Assembly (NCBI GenBank): GCA_015680685.1 | Contig: MNCI01002986.1 | Coordinates: forward strand, 267,427 to 331,426 | Length of the DNA: 64,000 nucleotides | Direction: 5' to 3' | Origin: Gnetum montanum | Lineage: Eukaryota > Streptophyta > Gnetopsida > Gnetales > Gnetaceae | Shown here: positions 11,100-23,083 of the stretch, in pieces | Layout of the letters: the number at the start of each line of letters is the position of its first letter | Position numbering within the stretch: position 1 is the first letter of the stretch | Notes under the pieces: generated by a model | Databases searched by the model: none | The model's input: the letters and a program-made list of their open reading frames with translations, nothing else | Told to the model about the DNA's origin: nothing | Made by a program: the position numbers and the translations under genes

Positions 11100-12232
11100 T
11101 GAAGTTTCAGTTATATATTCTTCTAATATAGTTTGAATTTCCTTGATCTTATTTGCATCCTTCTTTGGCTTAGTACTTTCCTGTTGTTTATGACCATACT
11201 AATCACAATTATAGTACTAATATTTACATTTTAGGGATCTATTCCTTCTTTTTTACCTCCTTGATAAATTTGACTTTCTTTCTTTCTTTTGTTAATCTTT
11301 ACTTTTCATCTTAGATGACAGCTTTGACTACTGAGCTATATCTTTTTTATTTTTTTCTTGTGATCTTTATTCTTCTTTAATTCAAACCTTGTAATTTTCA
11401 TTTTAGCCTTAAGACCAAGATCATGAGCTTCATAAAGGGAGACAAGCTCATAAAATATCAATTCTTGCTAATATTGCATCCTTAATTTACTAATAAAATT
11501 AGAATCTTACTCATATTTAGACCAATGGGCATTAGCCTTTTGTAAAGTATTACAAAACTTAACATAATAATATTTTGCCTCTTTGTCCCAATGTTTGAGA
11601 AATTTTAGCTCCTTAATGGCTTCATGATGGTAGGCACTATTCTTAAATTTTTGCCTCAACTTGAATTCAATAATTTACCAACTCTCAATAGGTCTATCAT
11701 GCCCTTCAAAATATTTGATAGATTATCTATCCCATCATTTGGCTACTAGTCCTTCAAGTTTACTCTCAATAATATAAATCATGAACTTACTAGAAATTTT
11801 CTCAACATAAATATTTATTCATAACTCTTATCCATGAAAGGAAGAAATTTGTACCTTCAACACCATTGAATATAAAAATATCAACATGACAAACTCCTAA
11901 AGAACTTCTCAAGATTTTCAAAAATTTATCATCATTGTTTTCCTCACTAACATAATTGAAAGGGAATCTTTGTTCATTGCTTTAAATTTTAATCTTTTCT
12001 CTTCTTGGAGCTTTTTGATCACTTTTCCTTCTTACTCTTTACATAGGTGCAAAAGGATTTTCTATTTCAATCTTCTCTTCAAGTTTTCTTAATATTTCTT
12101 CAAAATCATTATGTATACTAGCTAATGGCTTGGGAATGACTTCTTGCGTGTTAGCCATAATAGCTTTAAAGGAATCCTTGAGCTCTCCAAGTTTTTTCCA
12201 AGCTCTTGTTTAGTCTTCTTCTTAGGAGCCAT
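11100..12232 (-). pseudogene. gag remnant of RE-C
   Basis: The frame starts at an ATG at 12230-12232 with a very basic MAPKKKTKQEL N-terminus. A coiled segment rich in Glu/Lys follows (about 12075-12115), and then a FPFNY...GVEGTNFFPFMDKSYE stretch (about 11820-11960) resembling the capsid start of chromovirus gag ('F.G.DP..WL...E.YF'). A possible zinc-knuckle trace ('YYNCD.YGHK') is near 11190-11215. Many stops are present. Gag would form the virus-like particle core. Confidence 0.5.
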
Positions 12233-12538
12233 ACCTTCTATAAGGCTAACGTCAATATCTTAAAGTAATAAGAAGATATCCTCAAATAATTTCTTTCAAT
12301 TTAAGAAAGAGGAACTTGGCTTTAATACGAAAGTGAAAATTTGAAGCAAATCACTTCAAATACTAGCCTTTCAAGCAAATTAATTCATAAATATCATAAA
12401 AGAAACTTGATCTCATAAAGATAAATGCTCTTATGAGTCTTAGGTAATTCAAACCCTAAGTAGGTGCACAACATACAAATTCTTCAAAATTCATTTAAAT
12501 CTTAATGAAGATCACAACTATAAGATGTGGATGCCTCC

Positions 12539-12558
12539 AAACCAATGCTCTAATACCA
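12539..12558 (-). promoter_or_regulatory. Primer binding site of RE-C (initiator tRNA-Met type)
   Basis: The plus strand reads AAACCAATGCTCTAATACCA. Its complement is the standard plant iMet PBS TGGTATCAGAGC with one change (C to T in the element's sense strand). It lies 3 bp from the right-hand LTR. Confidence 0.85.
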
Positions 12559-12561
12559 ATT

Positions 12562-13376
12562 TGGTAAGGATTTTCCTCAGCAAACCATAACTAGACCTAA
12601 TTCCACACTCTTCTAAGTTAAATTAGCTTAGAAAATGTTAACACAATGAAAAAGAGAAATTTTTCCTCAATTAATCAATCTCAAAATCAAGATTACAACA
12701 ACAATAAGAGCTAAGCTCAACTCAACTCTTCCAAGGATCTTAGAGGCCATACATATCCTCTCTCAATTCCTCAAACTTACTCACACTTGGATCACACAAG
12801 TTTAAGATAAGATAATACTCATATGAGACTCTTCATGTTTCCTTTGGTTACTATCCTCCTTAAGTGCTCTCACTCTTACTTCTTATCTTACCTCAAACTC
12901 TCTTCTCCTTTCTTTGGACCGTAGACATCTTTTTATAACTACTAGAGTGATCCTTGGCCTACCTCAATTATTGATCTTCCTTTGAAAATTCATACACTTT
13001 TTGAAAATTCATTTTTTCTAGACTACAAGTAACTATGGCTAGCACTCCCTTGCACTTTCCAACCTATGACCAAATTACAACTCACAATTTTCTTGCACTA
13101 GTAAAATTCTTCATTTTCTTCCTTTGTTTTTCTATATTCTGCAACAAATTGTGGCTCACAACCTTAACTTGGGATCTTATTGTAACTCACACTAGCTAGC
13201 AACTCCTCACTATGATTGACTACGATTCACAATCTCATTGCAGTTACCTACCCAACTCTAGAAGTACATGTAAATGACTCTAAAATAATTCAAAAACATA
13301 GATACTCACTCCTAAGACTCCTAGGATACATTACGGTTAAGAAATATATGAAGAAGGCTAGGTGATGTTCTCATCA
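12562..13376 (-). repeat. 5' LTR of RE-C
   Basis: On the plus strand it runs TGGTAAGGATTTTCC...GATGTTCTCATCA, about 815 bp, directly next to the iMet primer site. It aligns with 9065-9965 and is followed by the AATGA target duplication. Confidence 0.85.
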
Positions 13377-13381
13377 AATGA

Positions 13382-13899
13382 ACTACTTAATTAAATGCAT
13401 AAATAATGTAAAAATGTGGTAGTAGAGATGCTAAAGAAGATAGAAGCTTTTGCAAATGTTTTAACATTTAACATAGGAATTATTGATCAATTTGTAGAGA
13501 CAATTCATAAGACAAATCCATTGTCATCCAATAAGAATAATTTAACAAGTAGCCTATAATTGATGGTAAATTTTTTCAACATATGTTTTACCTCAAATAA
13601 TGAAGTAATGATAAATGTACTATCGTTTTCTAGTGATTCCAGTAATAATTTTGCAACACTTAAAAATTCTAAACCTATGATAATATGAAAATATTTCATA
13701 TCTAATACTAAGAAACTTAAGTGTCCTTCCATTGGGCTATCTAGGTTGGAAATGCTTTTACTATATTGGATTAATAACCCTGGGTCACAAGTTCAAACAA
13801 TTGTACACACTACATTGCTTTATGAATGTGTAGTGTGGGACCTAGGTCTTGATCAAGAATCATGTAAAAGATTGAGAAACTTCAAAAAAAATCTTATTT
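13382..13899 (+). other. Old LINE-like spacer with a short inverted repeat
   Basis: This is the right half of the RE-C insertion site. Bases 13440-13640 resemble 7830-8000. Around 13800-13845 'cacactacat' and 'atgtgtagtgtg' form a small hairpin. An 'agttcaaac' near 13790 weakly recalls a pol III box B, but no convincing box A is present. No gene is supported. The minus-strand open frame at 13505-13732 has no recognisable motif. Confidence 0.35.
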
Positions 13900-14720
13900 A
13901 ATGAATTCAAAATAAAAAAATCAAGTGCCATATGCAATACTTTTATTAGAAGCTAATTTGTTACCATTGGAAGCTAAAGCAATGTATTAGTTCCTAACAT
14001 TCTACTTAAGAAATGAAAATAGAAATAAGATCTTAGGAGAAATCATCCAAAAATCTCAATAATAAGGGTAGTTCCATAAAGAATAATAAGTTCAGAACAA
14101 GCTTAGAAAGTTATTACAAAGAAAGTTTTAGAGAGATGACAAAATAAGGTACAAATACAAAAATGCTTTAATTTTATTGGGAAAATATTATAGGTAGCGG
14201 ACATGATGAAGTAGACTATCTACATGTAATAATTTCTGGAAACTAGAAATTTTTATTACATCCAAAAAATTATAAAGGCTTTGTTAGATAGTTACAAAGC
14301 CTCAACATATTTTTGAAGAAAGTTAAAAATATCATTGAAGTAATGCCCCAAGCAAATAGAATCAATTTGAAAGAAAGCAATCAAAAAATTACAATTAATA
14401 GTATAATTCACTCGAATGCAAGATAAAGATTTTCAAAGTAAAATGAAATATGTTCTTCATAATTTATGCTTTGTTTGCATAATTTGCAAATACACACTTC
14501 TCTTGGTAAATTGATCCAAATACCTATCTTAATAATTTCAAAATCCATAAGAGCATTAATTAGCAAAGTAAGCATGAGATTATAACATCTCCAAGTTGGA
14601 ATTAGAAGATAAAATAATGAACAACGTGAAGATAGAATATGTCGATTGTGTTTACTCCAAGTGGTGAAAGATGAGCAACATGTATTATTGGAATGTTGTG
14701 AAACAAATTTAATTCAAAAA
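13900..14720 (+). pseudogene. LINE C-terminal remnant (post-RT region and zinc-finger-like motif)
   Basis: At about 13920-13995 the plus strand reads VPYAILLLEANLLPLEAKAM, the pattern 'LLLLETG..P.E..A.YR' seen after the RT domain of plant and animal LINEs. At about 14600-14705 it reads LQVGIRR then REDRICRLC...VKDEQHVLLEC, the 'R.G.H.....R.CPLC....EDE.HFLLEC' zinc-finger-like motif. Stops and shifts interrupt the reading. The RT domain itself is not recognisable upstream. Confidence 0.5.
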
Positions 14721-16718
14721 AAAAAAGACAAATCTTTCATTAGTCTTTGTATAAGCCATTCAAGCTACCATTGTTAGTTCTAGGAAATTATATAGAAGAC
14801 GTTCATGTTATATGAATATTAGACATATCTATGTACTTAAGACTTATTCTTACTAAAATATTTTTCACAAGTTTATTTGTCTAACATAGATATAATAAAA
14901 TATTAGTACTAGTATTAATAAAAAATTACATAAAAAGAATTCTAAAACTAGTTTGATAGATCCAATGGATCTCAATGGACCTAAGTAAAACTTTTCAATT
15001 TTAATATTTTTATATTTAATCAAATAAAGCTTCACTAGCTTCAAGGATGTAGTTATTATAATTATCTATTATTTAAAATTCATAAGAAATTTTTGGCATG
15101 TAATAGTTGTGTCTAATTCATAAATCCATGAGTGCTATCATAGCCTTCATAGCTAAAGTAGAAATAACACTTTACATTACATTAACTCTTCTTAACTTTA
15201 TTATTTATTGTTGGAATAGAATTTTTTTTCATAATAAACAAACTCTAAGGTAGTTGTTAAATCACCTCTATATTTCTAGTTTTGTTGCCTATGTTAAAAG
15301 CTTCCATGATCTTACTATGAGAATTTTATATTTATTCTAGTGAATTCAAACCTCTCTTTATGACTAGATCCTTATGTTCTTTTTGCTAGGATAGAGAGAA
15401 TACAACTTAACAAAATGATGCTAATGATAGATGGCTTAAATGGTTAGCTCATTATTTTTTTAGGTAAGAGGTTACCATAGTCATTTTTATAGGTTTTAAC
15501 ATTCACCAAAGAAAAAAAAATACTTAGCAATATAATTACATTAATAAATATATCATTGTAGATTTTACTTTAACAAAGAATTTTTACTTCAACAATCTTA
15601 ACAAAGGTATCTCTAATTAAAGTTATTTAGTCTTAAAAAAGCTCGTAGTTTACCTAATTTTGAATGAGAAGATTAAGTTCTTTGAGTAGTTATGTTATAA
15701 ATTGTATTCCTTATTATCTAACTTCTCTAGCCAAAAGTTTGTTCATATATTTAAAACCTTTGCTTATCACCACCATTATCATCTTAGCCTGGTCTAAACA
15801 AAATTGGATCAACAAGGGTTAAAAATTCAATATGTAGTGCTTGTCCTATAATTTTTATTTGACAATTTATGTACCATGAAAATTATACCTAATGCTTGTC
15901 AAAACTAATAGCCTTTGTCAAAAAGATCATAACCATGACATATATATTTAATGACCAATTAAATGCATATTAAAATCAATGCATTCGGAATAATGATATA
16001 GATTTTTCATATAAGCATATATGGTCATAGACTTCATATTTAATTTGATATCATTTTGATGGTTTTAAAACCATTTAAAAATATTTCATGAAATAGTTTT
16101 TGGGAAAAATTTAAACATAAAATACATCAAAAGAGATAATAAGTGTTTAAATAAATGTATATTTTTAAGTCTAAGGTCACCTACTTGAGTTCTTTTTCAT
16201 CATTCACCTCCATGAAGAGCTAATAGCATCTGTAAAATCTAAAAAGAAATATCATCCATGAGATTTGGCATGGTTTTAAAATCAGTTGCTAACCTTATGC
16301 TAATTCTCGTTCTTTCATATCTAGGATTGGGATTAACATTGGCAAAGTTACCCAAGACCTTTACTAGTTATCCAAAATTCTTATATTTTTAACTTAAAAT
16401 CTCTCATTGAACTAATGACTTGAATCCTAAAACAAAAAGAGTAGATGACTATGTGTAGCCAACATAAACTTTCATTAAATAAAGAAGAAGGAATACATTA
16501 AACTCTTCTTTATCTAGGAAATTTAAAGTTTGATTTCTTGGTATTTATGCATATAATCCTTCAACATTCCAATTTGAAATAATATATTTAGCTTTAACCA
16601 AGCTCATTCATTGGAGTCATTTAGTTAGAAGTTTGTAACTAAGGCTTATTATAGAGATTTCCACTTATTTGATATTGAAGAATTCCTAAAAATTATATCT
16701 AATCTACTCTACTAATAT
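14721..16718. other. 2 kb of AT-rich DNA, nothing recognised
   Basis: There is no open frame longer than noise and no recognisable LTR, PBS or domain. It is the left part of the pre-insertion target of RE-D and continues at 35110. Bases 15600-16700 have a faint coding look on the minus strand that I could not assign. Confidence 0.3.
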
Positions 16719-16723
16719 ACTAT

Positions 16724-17360
16724 TGATGAGCAACGAGGTACCCCTACACCCAACCATACAAATCATAAGCGTTCATGTGTGATCTTGTCGAATTTTGTGG
16801 ACTTTGTAATTTTCAATGCACTAGTCTTCTAGGAAGTGAATCTTGCCTTAAGATTGTTCATTGTCTTCCCAATTACACTTGTGACATACACTAATATGGT
16901 TAAGTGTAATTAAGACATCTAATTTTTATTAGTTTATATTTTATGGTTTGGTGTTCAAATAGAGATAAAATTAATTGGATTAATTAATTTAAATTAACTA
17001 ATTAACTAGCATCTAACTAGTCCTAACATAAGCATCCANGCAAGGTTTATCAGAAAGCTCGTCTTTATTGCTGCACACACTATCATGCTCAGGTATAACA
17101 ATGCTCAAATAAAGATTCATACACTCAATGACTCTTGCTGCAGGCACTTAGGAGAAAAATTCTAACTTTCAAATGAACAAACTACAAGTCCTTTGCTACT
17201 ACTAAGATCTCAATTCCCATAAATGTGGTTGGTGGACATGTATTTATAGCCAAATACAGACATTGCATTGATGGGGCCTCATTGACGCATGATACGATGC
17301 ATCAATGAGGCCTCATTGACGTATCCTCGTCGATGTAGCCAACAGAATTGCAACTCATCA
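16724..17360 (-). repeat. 3' LTR of RE-D, with an internal assembly gap
   Basis: On the plus strand it runs TGATGAGCAACGAGG...CAACTCATCA. It is 637 bp against 934 bp for its partner at 34176-35109. The shortfall of about 290 bp is concentrated at the N at 17039, where the partner has 'ttggtcccactttc...gtgctac'. A minus-strand TATA box (TATTTATA on plus) lies at 17241-17248, and the U3 motifs TTGATG, GAGGCCTC and TCGATG lie at 17270-17340. Confidence 0.85.
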
Positions 17361-17375
17361 TATCCCCATGACTGA
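17361..17375 (-). other. Polypurine tract of RE-D
   Basis: The plus strand reads TATCCCCATGACTGA; on the minus strand CATGGGGATA directly precedes the LTR. The same 'AGTCATGGGGGTA' word precedes the LTRs at 36028, 47126, 30107 and 827, consistent with a conserved plus-strand primer. Confidence 0.6.
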
Positions 17376-17599
17376 ATGAAAAATTTTTCTTTAGTTCTTT
17401 ACAAAATTGGGAAGGTATGGGATTATTGATTGACCTTTCACAAGAAAAATAGACTAACTAACTTGACATAAAAATGAAGTGCCCAGGTGTACAGATCAAC
17501 ACATTGCAAAAATGATGGTGTTCAGGGCACAAAATTGAACACCATGACATGACACTTCAAAATTGGATAGCACATTCCTTGATGGCATGAAGTTTGATG

Positions 17600-20495
17600 G
17601 AGAAGATCAAATAGTCCCAGATAATGGTGGCTCCTGAGGTTATGAGGGACCTTCTTCATCTTCACACATGTGCAGTGGTTGAGGTGGCTATGGTTATCCT
17701 ACTATTGCTACAACTTTTGGTATGAGGCAAAAAGCATCTAGTAGTGCTTTCATTTTCTGCTTCTTACTCCTAGGATCATGGACCATCCACGTAACTTCAT
17801 CAATGTGGGTTGGAATGAGTACATCCTAGGGACATTGGATTGTTAGAAATAGCTCCTTTGCATTGATGAACTAGGCAGCAAATTGTTTGCATTCAATGTC
17901 AAACGCTCTGATTGTATCCTTCAACTACTAATAGTCATTCATTCTTTTGGCTAGGTTATCGACAGTTGATTGTCAATTTGTGAATCATGCTCTAAGAACT
18001 TTGAGTTCAGCATTTGTGGTCTCAAGCTTCTACTTGGTGTCTTTATGGTACTTGAACTTTGCCTTGTATAAAAAATACAAGTTAGCCACTAATTTCTCCA
18101 ACTCTAACTGTAGTTTTCTAGCAGTTGGTAGAGCTAGGTTCAGATAACAAAGATTGACCAATTCCATATACTTTTTCATTTCTTCTATTTGCAACTCCTT
18201 TAAGCAGATCTCTGCTTTGTTGTAAGTGTTAATCCAATCAATGATGGACTGCCAAATTTCTCTTCCTTGTTGGAGTTGCTAGAAAGCTTCATTTATCTTT
18301 ACCTTTTCCATTTGGATGTGCTTTTTGTTCACTTCCTTTTGTAGGCCAACCTAGTCTCTATAGTGATTCTTTACTTTTTCAAACTTGAGGACCTCATTTT
18401 TCCAAGCAGGGATCTTGATGGCCAATTTCTGGTGTAAGGCACGAACTTCCTTCATTAATAGATTTTGATTCTCTATGGACAATCTCCTTAACTTAGTGTT
18501 CACCCTAGTAAATTGCTCTTACTGTTGATGAATAAATTCTTGCATTTGTTCCTTTTGAGCATCAACACTGCACAAGTGATGATTCTATGTAGTCAGAGTT
18601 TCATTCTCCTGGTGTATCTTAGCCAAGTCCTTCTAAATTGAATATGTCTTTGCCTCTATTATGGACTGGTTAAAGATGGCAATTACTACCTCCTCCTCAG
18701 CCTTCCTGAATCATTATTGAAGTTGTTGGAAAGCTTCATCTATGGTTATTATTGAACTGAGGATTGTAAGATTAGCAAGGTGGGCATGTAGTTCGGCAAC
18801 CTATGTAGCCAAGCATTGATTTTGTGCTTGAGCTGTTTCGAGTTTTTCTTCTAGAATGATGCACTTTCCCCTTGCGTCTAGCAGCTCCAAATAGGTTGTG
18901 GTGATGTTTTCTGGAAAATCGAAGATATCTGAAATTGGTTTTCTGGTTCCCACTAGTCAATCCAACAATTCTTCATGCTGGGTTGCAGTTTAGTTTTCCA
19001 TGACCATGCCTACAGATGTCTACACATCTCGAAGTTTAGATATGTCTAGTATAGATGCCATAGGTGCATTTAGTGATTTGGTAACATAGTCAGTAACTAC
19101 CTCGGCTGCCATCTCCTACCCTTGGTACTACATCACTAAGATAGTTGTTCCTCCACCTTTCTCCAATTGCACTGAGAAGGTGGTAGCATTCCTAGAGATA
19201 TTTTGGAATAAATGGTGTTGTGATAAGGACACCAATACCTCTTGAGCATTGGGATCTGACCTTGCAAGCAACTATGTTCATTGGGCAGAGAAAATTGGTC
19301 CACCCTTCTCCATCTGGCTAATTTTTTAAGCCACCTCATTAAGGTGACTCATTATTAGTCTATACATAGATGGATTTGCACCTCATTAAGCCACCTCATT
19401 AAGGTGACTCAAGAGCTGCTCTTGGATTTTAAGCAAGTGCTCAATGGCTGTGTAGGCTTTTGACATTATTTCTTGAGTGGGTGGTGGTAGTAGCGGTTAC
19501 TTCTCTTCTTGAGTTATTGTTGGCATCTTTTCCTTCATGATTTTGAACGATAAGGTCAAAGGAGCATGTCTAATTATATCATTAGAATAGTGGGCAATTC
19601 CTACCCTTTTGTAGAGTTTCTGGATGAGGTATGGAAAGGGTAGGGTTTTCCTTCCACATTTGTTTTCTTTAAAATGTTTTTCAATCTCCAAGTAGATGAG
19701 TTGTGGAAGGTTCATAGGAAATTTCCCACTTAGAGCAACGCATGCTCAAGTGGAGAAGGTAGTCACCTTGTTGGGCCTCATCATTGGATTGAGGTGATAG
19801 GCCACAATTTTGAAATAGATGCGTTTCATCGATGTGAGTGTGCTATACTCCTTATAGTCAACCTTGTAGCATTGCTGAGTCCACTTCCTTTTTGCCTTAG
19901 GATCACCTTTTGTTGATATCTCTGCCAACTTTGTCCCAATGTTAGGTAACCCTAGTGTTTGTGTTATAGCTTTGGCCAAGTAGGATACTTGAATATTCTT
20001 GATCTTGATTTTGGACCTTGGCCTTTGATTATTCTAGAAGAGATATGTCTGTTTCATGTATCATTCTCCACTGGATGTCATGATTGGCCACATGGGAAAG
20101 GTTTGCAATTGTTTTTTAACTTCTGCTAGAGCTTTCTCTAGGAATGGTCTAAAGTTGATTTCTTGAAGAACTGATCGTTGAATCTCTCAAGACTTGATGA
20201 TGTCAAGGTAGGCTTGAGTCAAAGTGACTTCAATCCTTGGTGTGGGTTTTGGCACTTCTTTTCATTGTGATTACTTAATGGGCACTTCTTCTCACTGTGA
20301 TTGCTCAATGGATACTTCTTCTTCTTGAACTTGTTAAACAGATTTCACTTTAGGCTCCTCATGAAGAGGTCCTGTTGCATGGGTTGCCTTTAATGATTCT
20401 TGGGCTTGTTCTTGTTGCCTGCTTCCAGATCTAGGCCACTTCTCCCTTGGTTGAGAGGGTTCTCCTTCCTGTAGTTATTTCAATTTTGGTGTCAT
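17600..20495 (-). pseudogene. Accessory ORF of RE-D (Athila ORF-like plus coiled coil), decayed
   Basis: The start ATG (20493-20495) directly follows an AG, with basic N-terminus MTPKLK. Motifs in order: LGLPNIGTKLAEIS (about 19905-19955), RIYFKIVAYHLNPM (about 19788-19830), MNLPQLIYLEIEKHF then RKTLPFPYLIQKLYKRVGI (about 19590-19715). Downstream, 17800-19300 encodes a long Glu/Lys/Gln-rich coiled-coil part in several frames, then a tail ending near 17600. The first part resembles the 'putative plant transposon protein' domain of Athila elements (from memory). No transmembrane segment is evident, so an envelope role is not supported. Multiple stops make it non-functional. Confidence 0.65.
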
Positions 20496-20556
20496 CTGTA
20501 TTCACAATGAGACCATGGATTAGTAATCGTTGTGTAACATGAAGCAATTGGAATAC
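20496..20556 (-). other. Putative 61-nt intron before the accessory ORF of RE-D
   Basis: On the minus strand the 5' boundary is AAAG|GTATTCC and the 3' boundary GAATACAG|ATGACACC. The position, size and borders match those at 3616-3675 and 27047-27102. Splicing is inferred. Confidence 0.55.
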
Positions 20557-20962
20557 CTTTATCTCTTAAGGATAGTTACACTTGGCTAAGTTGTGATTAT
20601 GGTTGATTTAATTGCTCCAATTATTATTGATTTATATGTTATTATTAATAAATCATCTTGGAGGTTGTTGAAAGGGTTAACTTTCGAAAAAAATTGATGT
20701 TCTTATATTATTAAGGTTATTAACCCTTTAGGGGAGTTAGAAAAATTTCCAAAAATTTTCATTGATTCTTCATCAAAAACCTTAAGGTTTGCAGCCCCCA
20801 TGATAAAGAGCTTACCTCCAGTAAGTGCAAGATCAAGAAACGGAATGATTTGGACAAACAGTTGGCAAGTTATGGGCTCTGGAAGGTTTTGGGCTCTAAA
20901 AAATTGAAAAAACTCTTCATGTATTATGAGGCAATTGACAAAACTTTCTAAGTGCACAATGG
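20557..20962 (-). other. Leader of the RE-D accessory transcript with an 84-codon open frame
   Basis: This lies between the internal TATA box and the intron-like segment. It contains the open frame 20703-20957 (minus), which includes 'AQNLPEPITCQLFVQ'. The DNA is clearly alignable to 3236-3470 in RE-B and 45830-46050 in RE-G ('aaagcccaaaaccttc', 'ccataact'), but those copies are not open. The frame may be a chance survivor over a conserved leader rather than a gene. Confidence 0.45.
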
Positions 20963-21062
20963 TATATATAGGATTTTTACACTACATTGACGAGGCCTCA
21001 TTGATGGGGCCTCATCAATGCGGTCGGCTACGTCGATGAGGCCTCGTCGATGCAGCTGTTGA
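20963..21062 (-). promoter_or_regulatory. Internal U3-like promoter of RE-D
   Basis: A TATATATA box (20963-20970) is preceded, in the minus sense, by GAGGCCTC, TTGATG and TCGATG motifs at 20981-21062. The RE-D LTR U3 at 34985-35095 has the same words in the same style (CATCAATGGGGCC, TCGATGGGGCCTCGTCGACG, CGAGGCCTC). This points to a duplicated or co-evolving promoter driving the accessory ORF. Activity is not demonstrated. Confidence 0.55.
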
Positions 21063-22363
21063 TAACTGTAGATGACTATTGACTTTGGTCAAAGTTGCAA
21101 AATACAAAGAGCTTTTAATGAAATTGGGATCAAATGAAAGCTCAAAAGATCAAGAATAGTATGAAAACATGAGAAGAGGATGTTGGAGCTCATCAATTTG
21201 GAAAAATGGAGAAAAAATGATTTAGGGGATGCATGAAGAAGCACTGAGTGGAATACATAATGGAATATGCAAAAGATAGGATTGTAGCAATGTCAAAGAT
21301 AAGAAACCTTAACTAATCAAGCTAAAAATTGTCTAAGTGGGTTCTCACCATAGCAAGCTCATGCCCTTGTTGCCCTAGAATAACCTCAACTAAGGAGTCC
21401 GTGAGCCCCATAGTCAATTGATGATTATGAAAAGTTAAGGACCAACCAAAAAGAATCTATCCAAGAATTCAAACACATCAGACCAAAACATAGAGCATAA
21501 TATAGAACATGATGGTGAGGTGAGTTATGGTAGCATGGATGGATGACAAAGAAGGTGGAATGGAGTTCTGAATTGAGGTCATAAGAAGTCCCTTGTGGAA
21601 TTTGTGTTTAAAATGACTTGGGAAGATCCATCCTTTGTCCAAACCAAAACCATCTAATTTTAGTGACTTTGCATTGCCACCCTAAGACCGATCCACCCAC
21701 ATAAGACACAAGAGTGCTTCCACAAGACAACCACTTTTCCATACAGAGAAGATAAGAGAGAAGTAGCAAGTGAGAGAGGGCCTTAGTTAGAGGGTAATTT
21801 TAGGCATAGGTGCATATCTTTTTAGTCCCATAACCAATGCTTATAGCTTGTTTATTTGTCTAAGATGTGTGCTTTGAATTTCCAACATTTTTTAAAAATG
21901 GGAACCACACCATGTAAGGGCTTATTCATTTATTGTGTCTAAGGGATGTGCTTTGAATTTCAATTATTTTTTTTTTGAATTTTTGGATGGGAACCATACC
22001 ATGCAAAGACTTTATTTGACTTCCTATTAGTGGTTGGAATGGAATGATAAGAAGTCCGTGAAAAACACTCAAGCACTCAAGCAAGTAGAAGAGTACAAAG
22101 AGTATTGAATCCCCTTAAATTTACACCCTTTACAAACCTTTGAATGCTTCCTAATTTTAAAACTACAAGGTCACTAATTGATTAAAAGTCTCTTTAATGG
22201 AAGGGACCTCAAATTCCTAGAACAAAGAAAACCATAGAATTTATTATATGGGTGACTGACATGGACTCATTGCCTATTCCATGAAAAATAAACCATATCA
22301 TAGTTATCAGACATTAGAATTCAAAAATAGTAAGTAAACATTGACAATCACAACATTAAGCAC
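21063..22363 (-). other. Non-coding tail of RE-D, left part
   Basis: No gene is present. It aligns, on the opposite strand, with the RE-B tail at 1850-3130: the GCATGAGC...ACCCACTT stretch at about 21330-21375, 'ttcaaggggat' words near 22110 and the 'ccataccatgcaaag' phrase near 21995. The tail resumes at 30945 after the nested RE-E. Confidence 0.65.
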
Positions 22364-23083
22364 TGATGAATTGTGATTCATTAGGTCATGATATCACACT
22401 TGCGATATCGTAGCCTGGCTCGCGATATTGTATATGTGATATTGTGGCTCTTGTGTAGGCCTATAAATACACCTTAGGCGCGTGATGGAGCAAGGAGGTT
22501 TTTAGTTAGAAGTTAGTTTTCATTTTTAGTATTTCTCAACCCTTTCCCCCAGTTCATGCCCACAGTGTGATGATTGTAATTGTACTTCACCTTTATTCAA
22601 GTGTGATGTACTTGGACATGCACATGATCGGAAATAAAGATCAAGATTACTTCATCATTGCAACATTCACTTAGTTTAATAATTTAATTATTATTTTTAT
22701 TTATTTCTTTCATAGTTAATATCTCTTCACCCTAAACTCCTTAAATGTGGAATGAGTATGACTTAATAACGAGCATTCAAGTGTTACTACTTGGTGTCCC
22801 AATAGCATACCTAGGCCATGTGCTTGGTAACCCCAATAGTGGTCATGCACAAGGTCCAAGATGTGTATGGATGATTAAGGAATGGATTCTCATCACATTA
22901 GGCTAACTTAGACTCTCTCTCCCTTTTCCTCCTAGCTTAATTAAAGTTATTTTCCATTACCTCTAGGAGTAGCACTAGGTTAGAAACCACATCATACACC
23001 TCACTCTGGATTAAACCATATGTGACAAAGCAAATACTAGTCCAGGTGGGAAGACAACGAACTATTATCAATGAATAACTATN
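22364..23083 (+). repeat. 5' LTR of RE-E, cut by an assembly gap
   Basis: It begins TGATGAATTGTGATTC. GATATC-type motifs lie at 22385-22445, the TATA box TATAAATA at 22462-22469 and AATAAA near 22635. The N at 23083 falls where the partner LTR still has about 110 bp to go, so the LTR end and the primer site are missing from the assembly. Confidence 0.85.

Larger units (their letters stand above)
9065..13376 (-). mobile_element. RE-C: chromovirus-like Ty3 element, deleted, with perfect TSD
   Basis: Two direct repeats (9065-9965 and 12562-13376) flank 2.6 kb of internal DNA. The 5-bp flanks are identical: AATGA at 9060-9064 and AATGA at 13377-13381. A primer site matching initiator tRNA-Met lies beside the right LTR, and a purine tract (TAAGAGGGAGAGATA on the minus strand) beside the left LTR, which fixes the orientation as minus. 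Inside, a gag N-terminus, a zinc-knuckle trace and a retropepsin-like stretch are readable, but no reverse transcriptase or integrase. It is therefore non-autonomous or internally deleted. Confidence 0.85.

Noticed and set aside
13735-13850. A second SINE or tRNA-like unit
   Set aside because: Only a weak box B-like word and a small hairpin are visible; there is no acceptable box A at the right distance.
15600-16700. A minus-strand reverse transcriptase remnant
   Set aside because: There is a slight coding flavour only; no RT motif could be placed.
19330-19410. Short repeat 'aagccacctcattaaggtgactca' as a regulatory array
   Set aside because: Two copies about 60 bp apart lie inside the decayed coiled-coil coding region, and the neighbouring sequence suggests simple local slippage.
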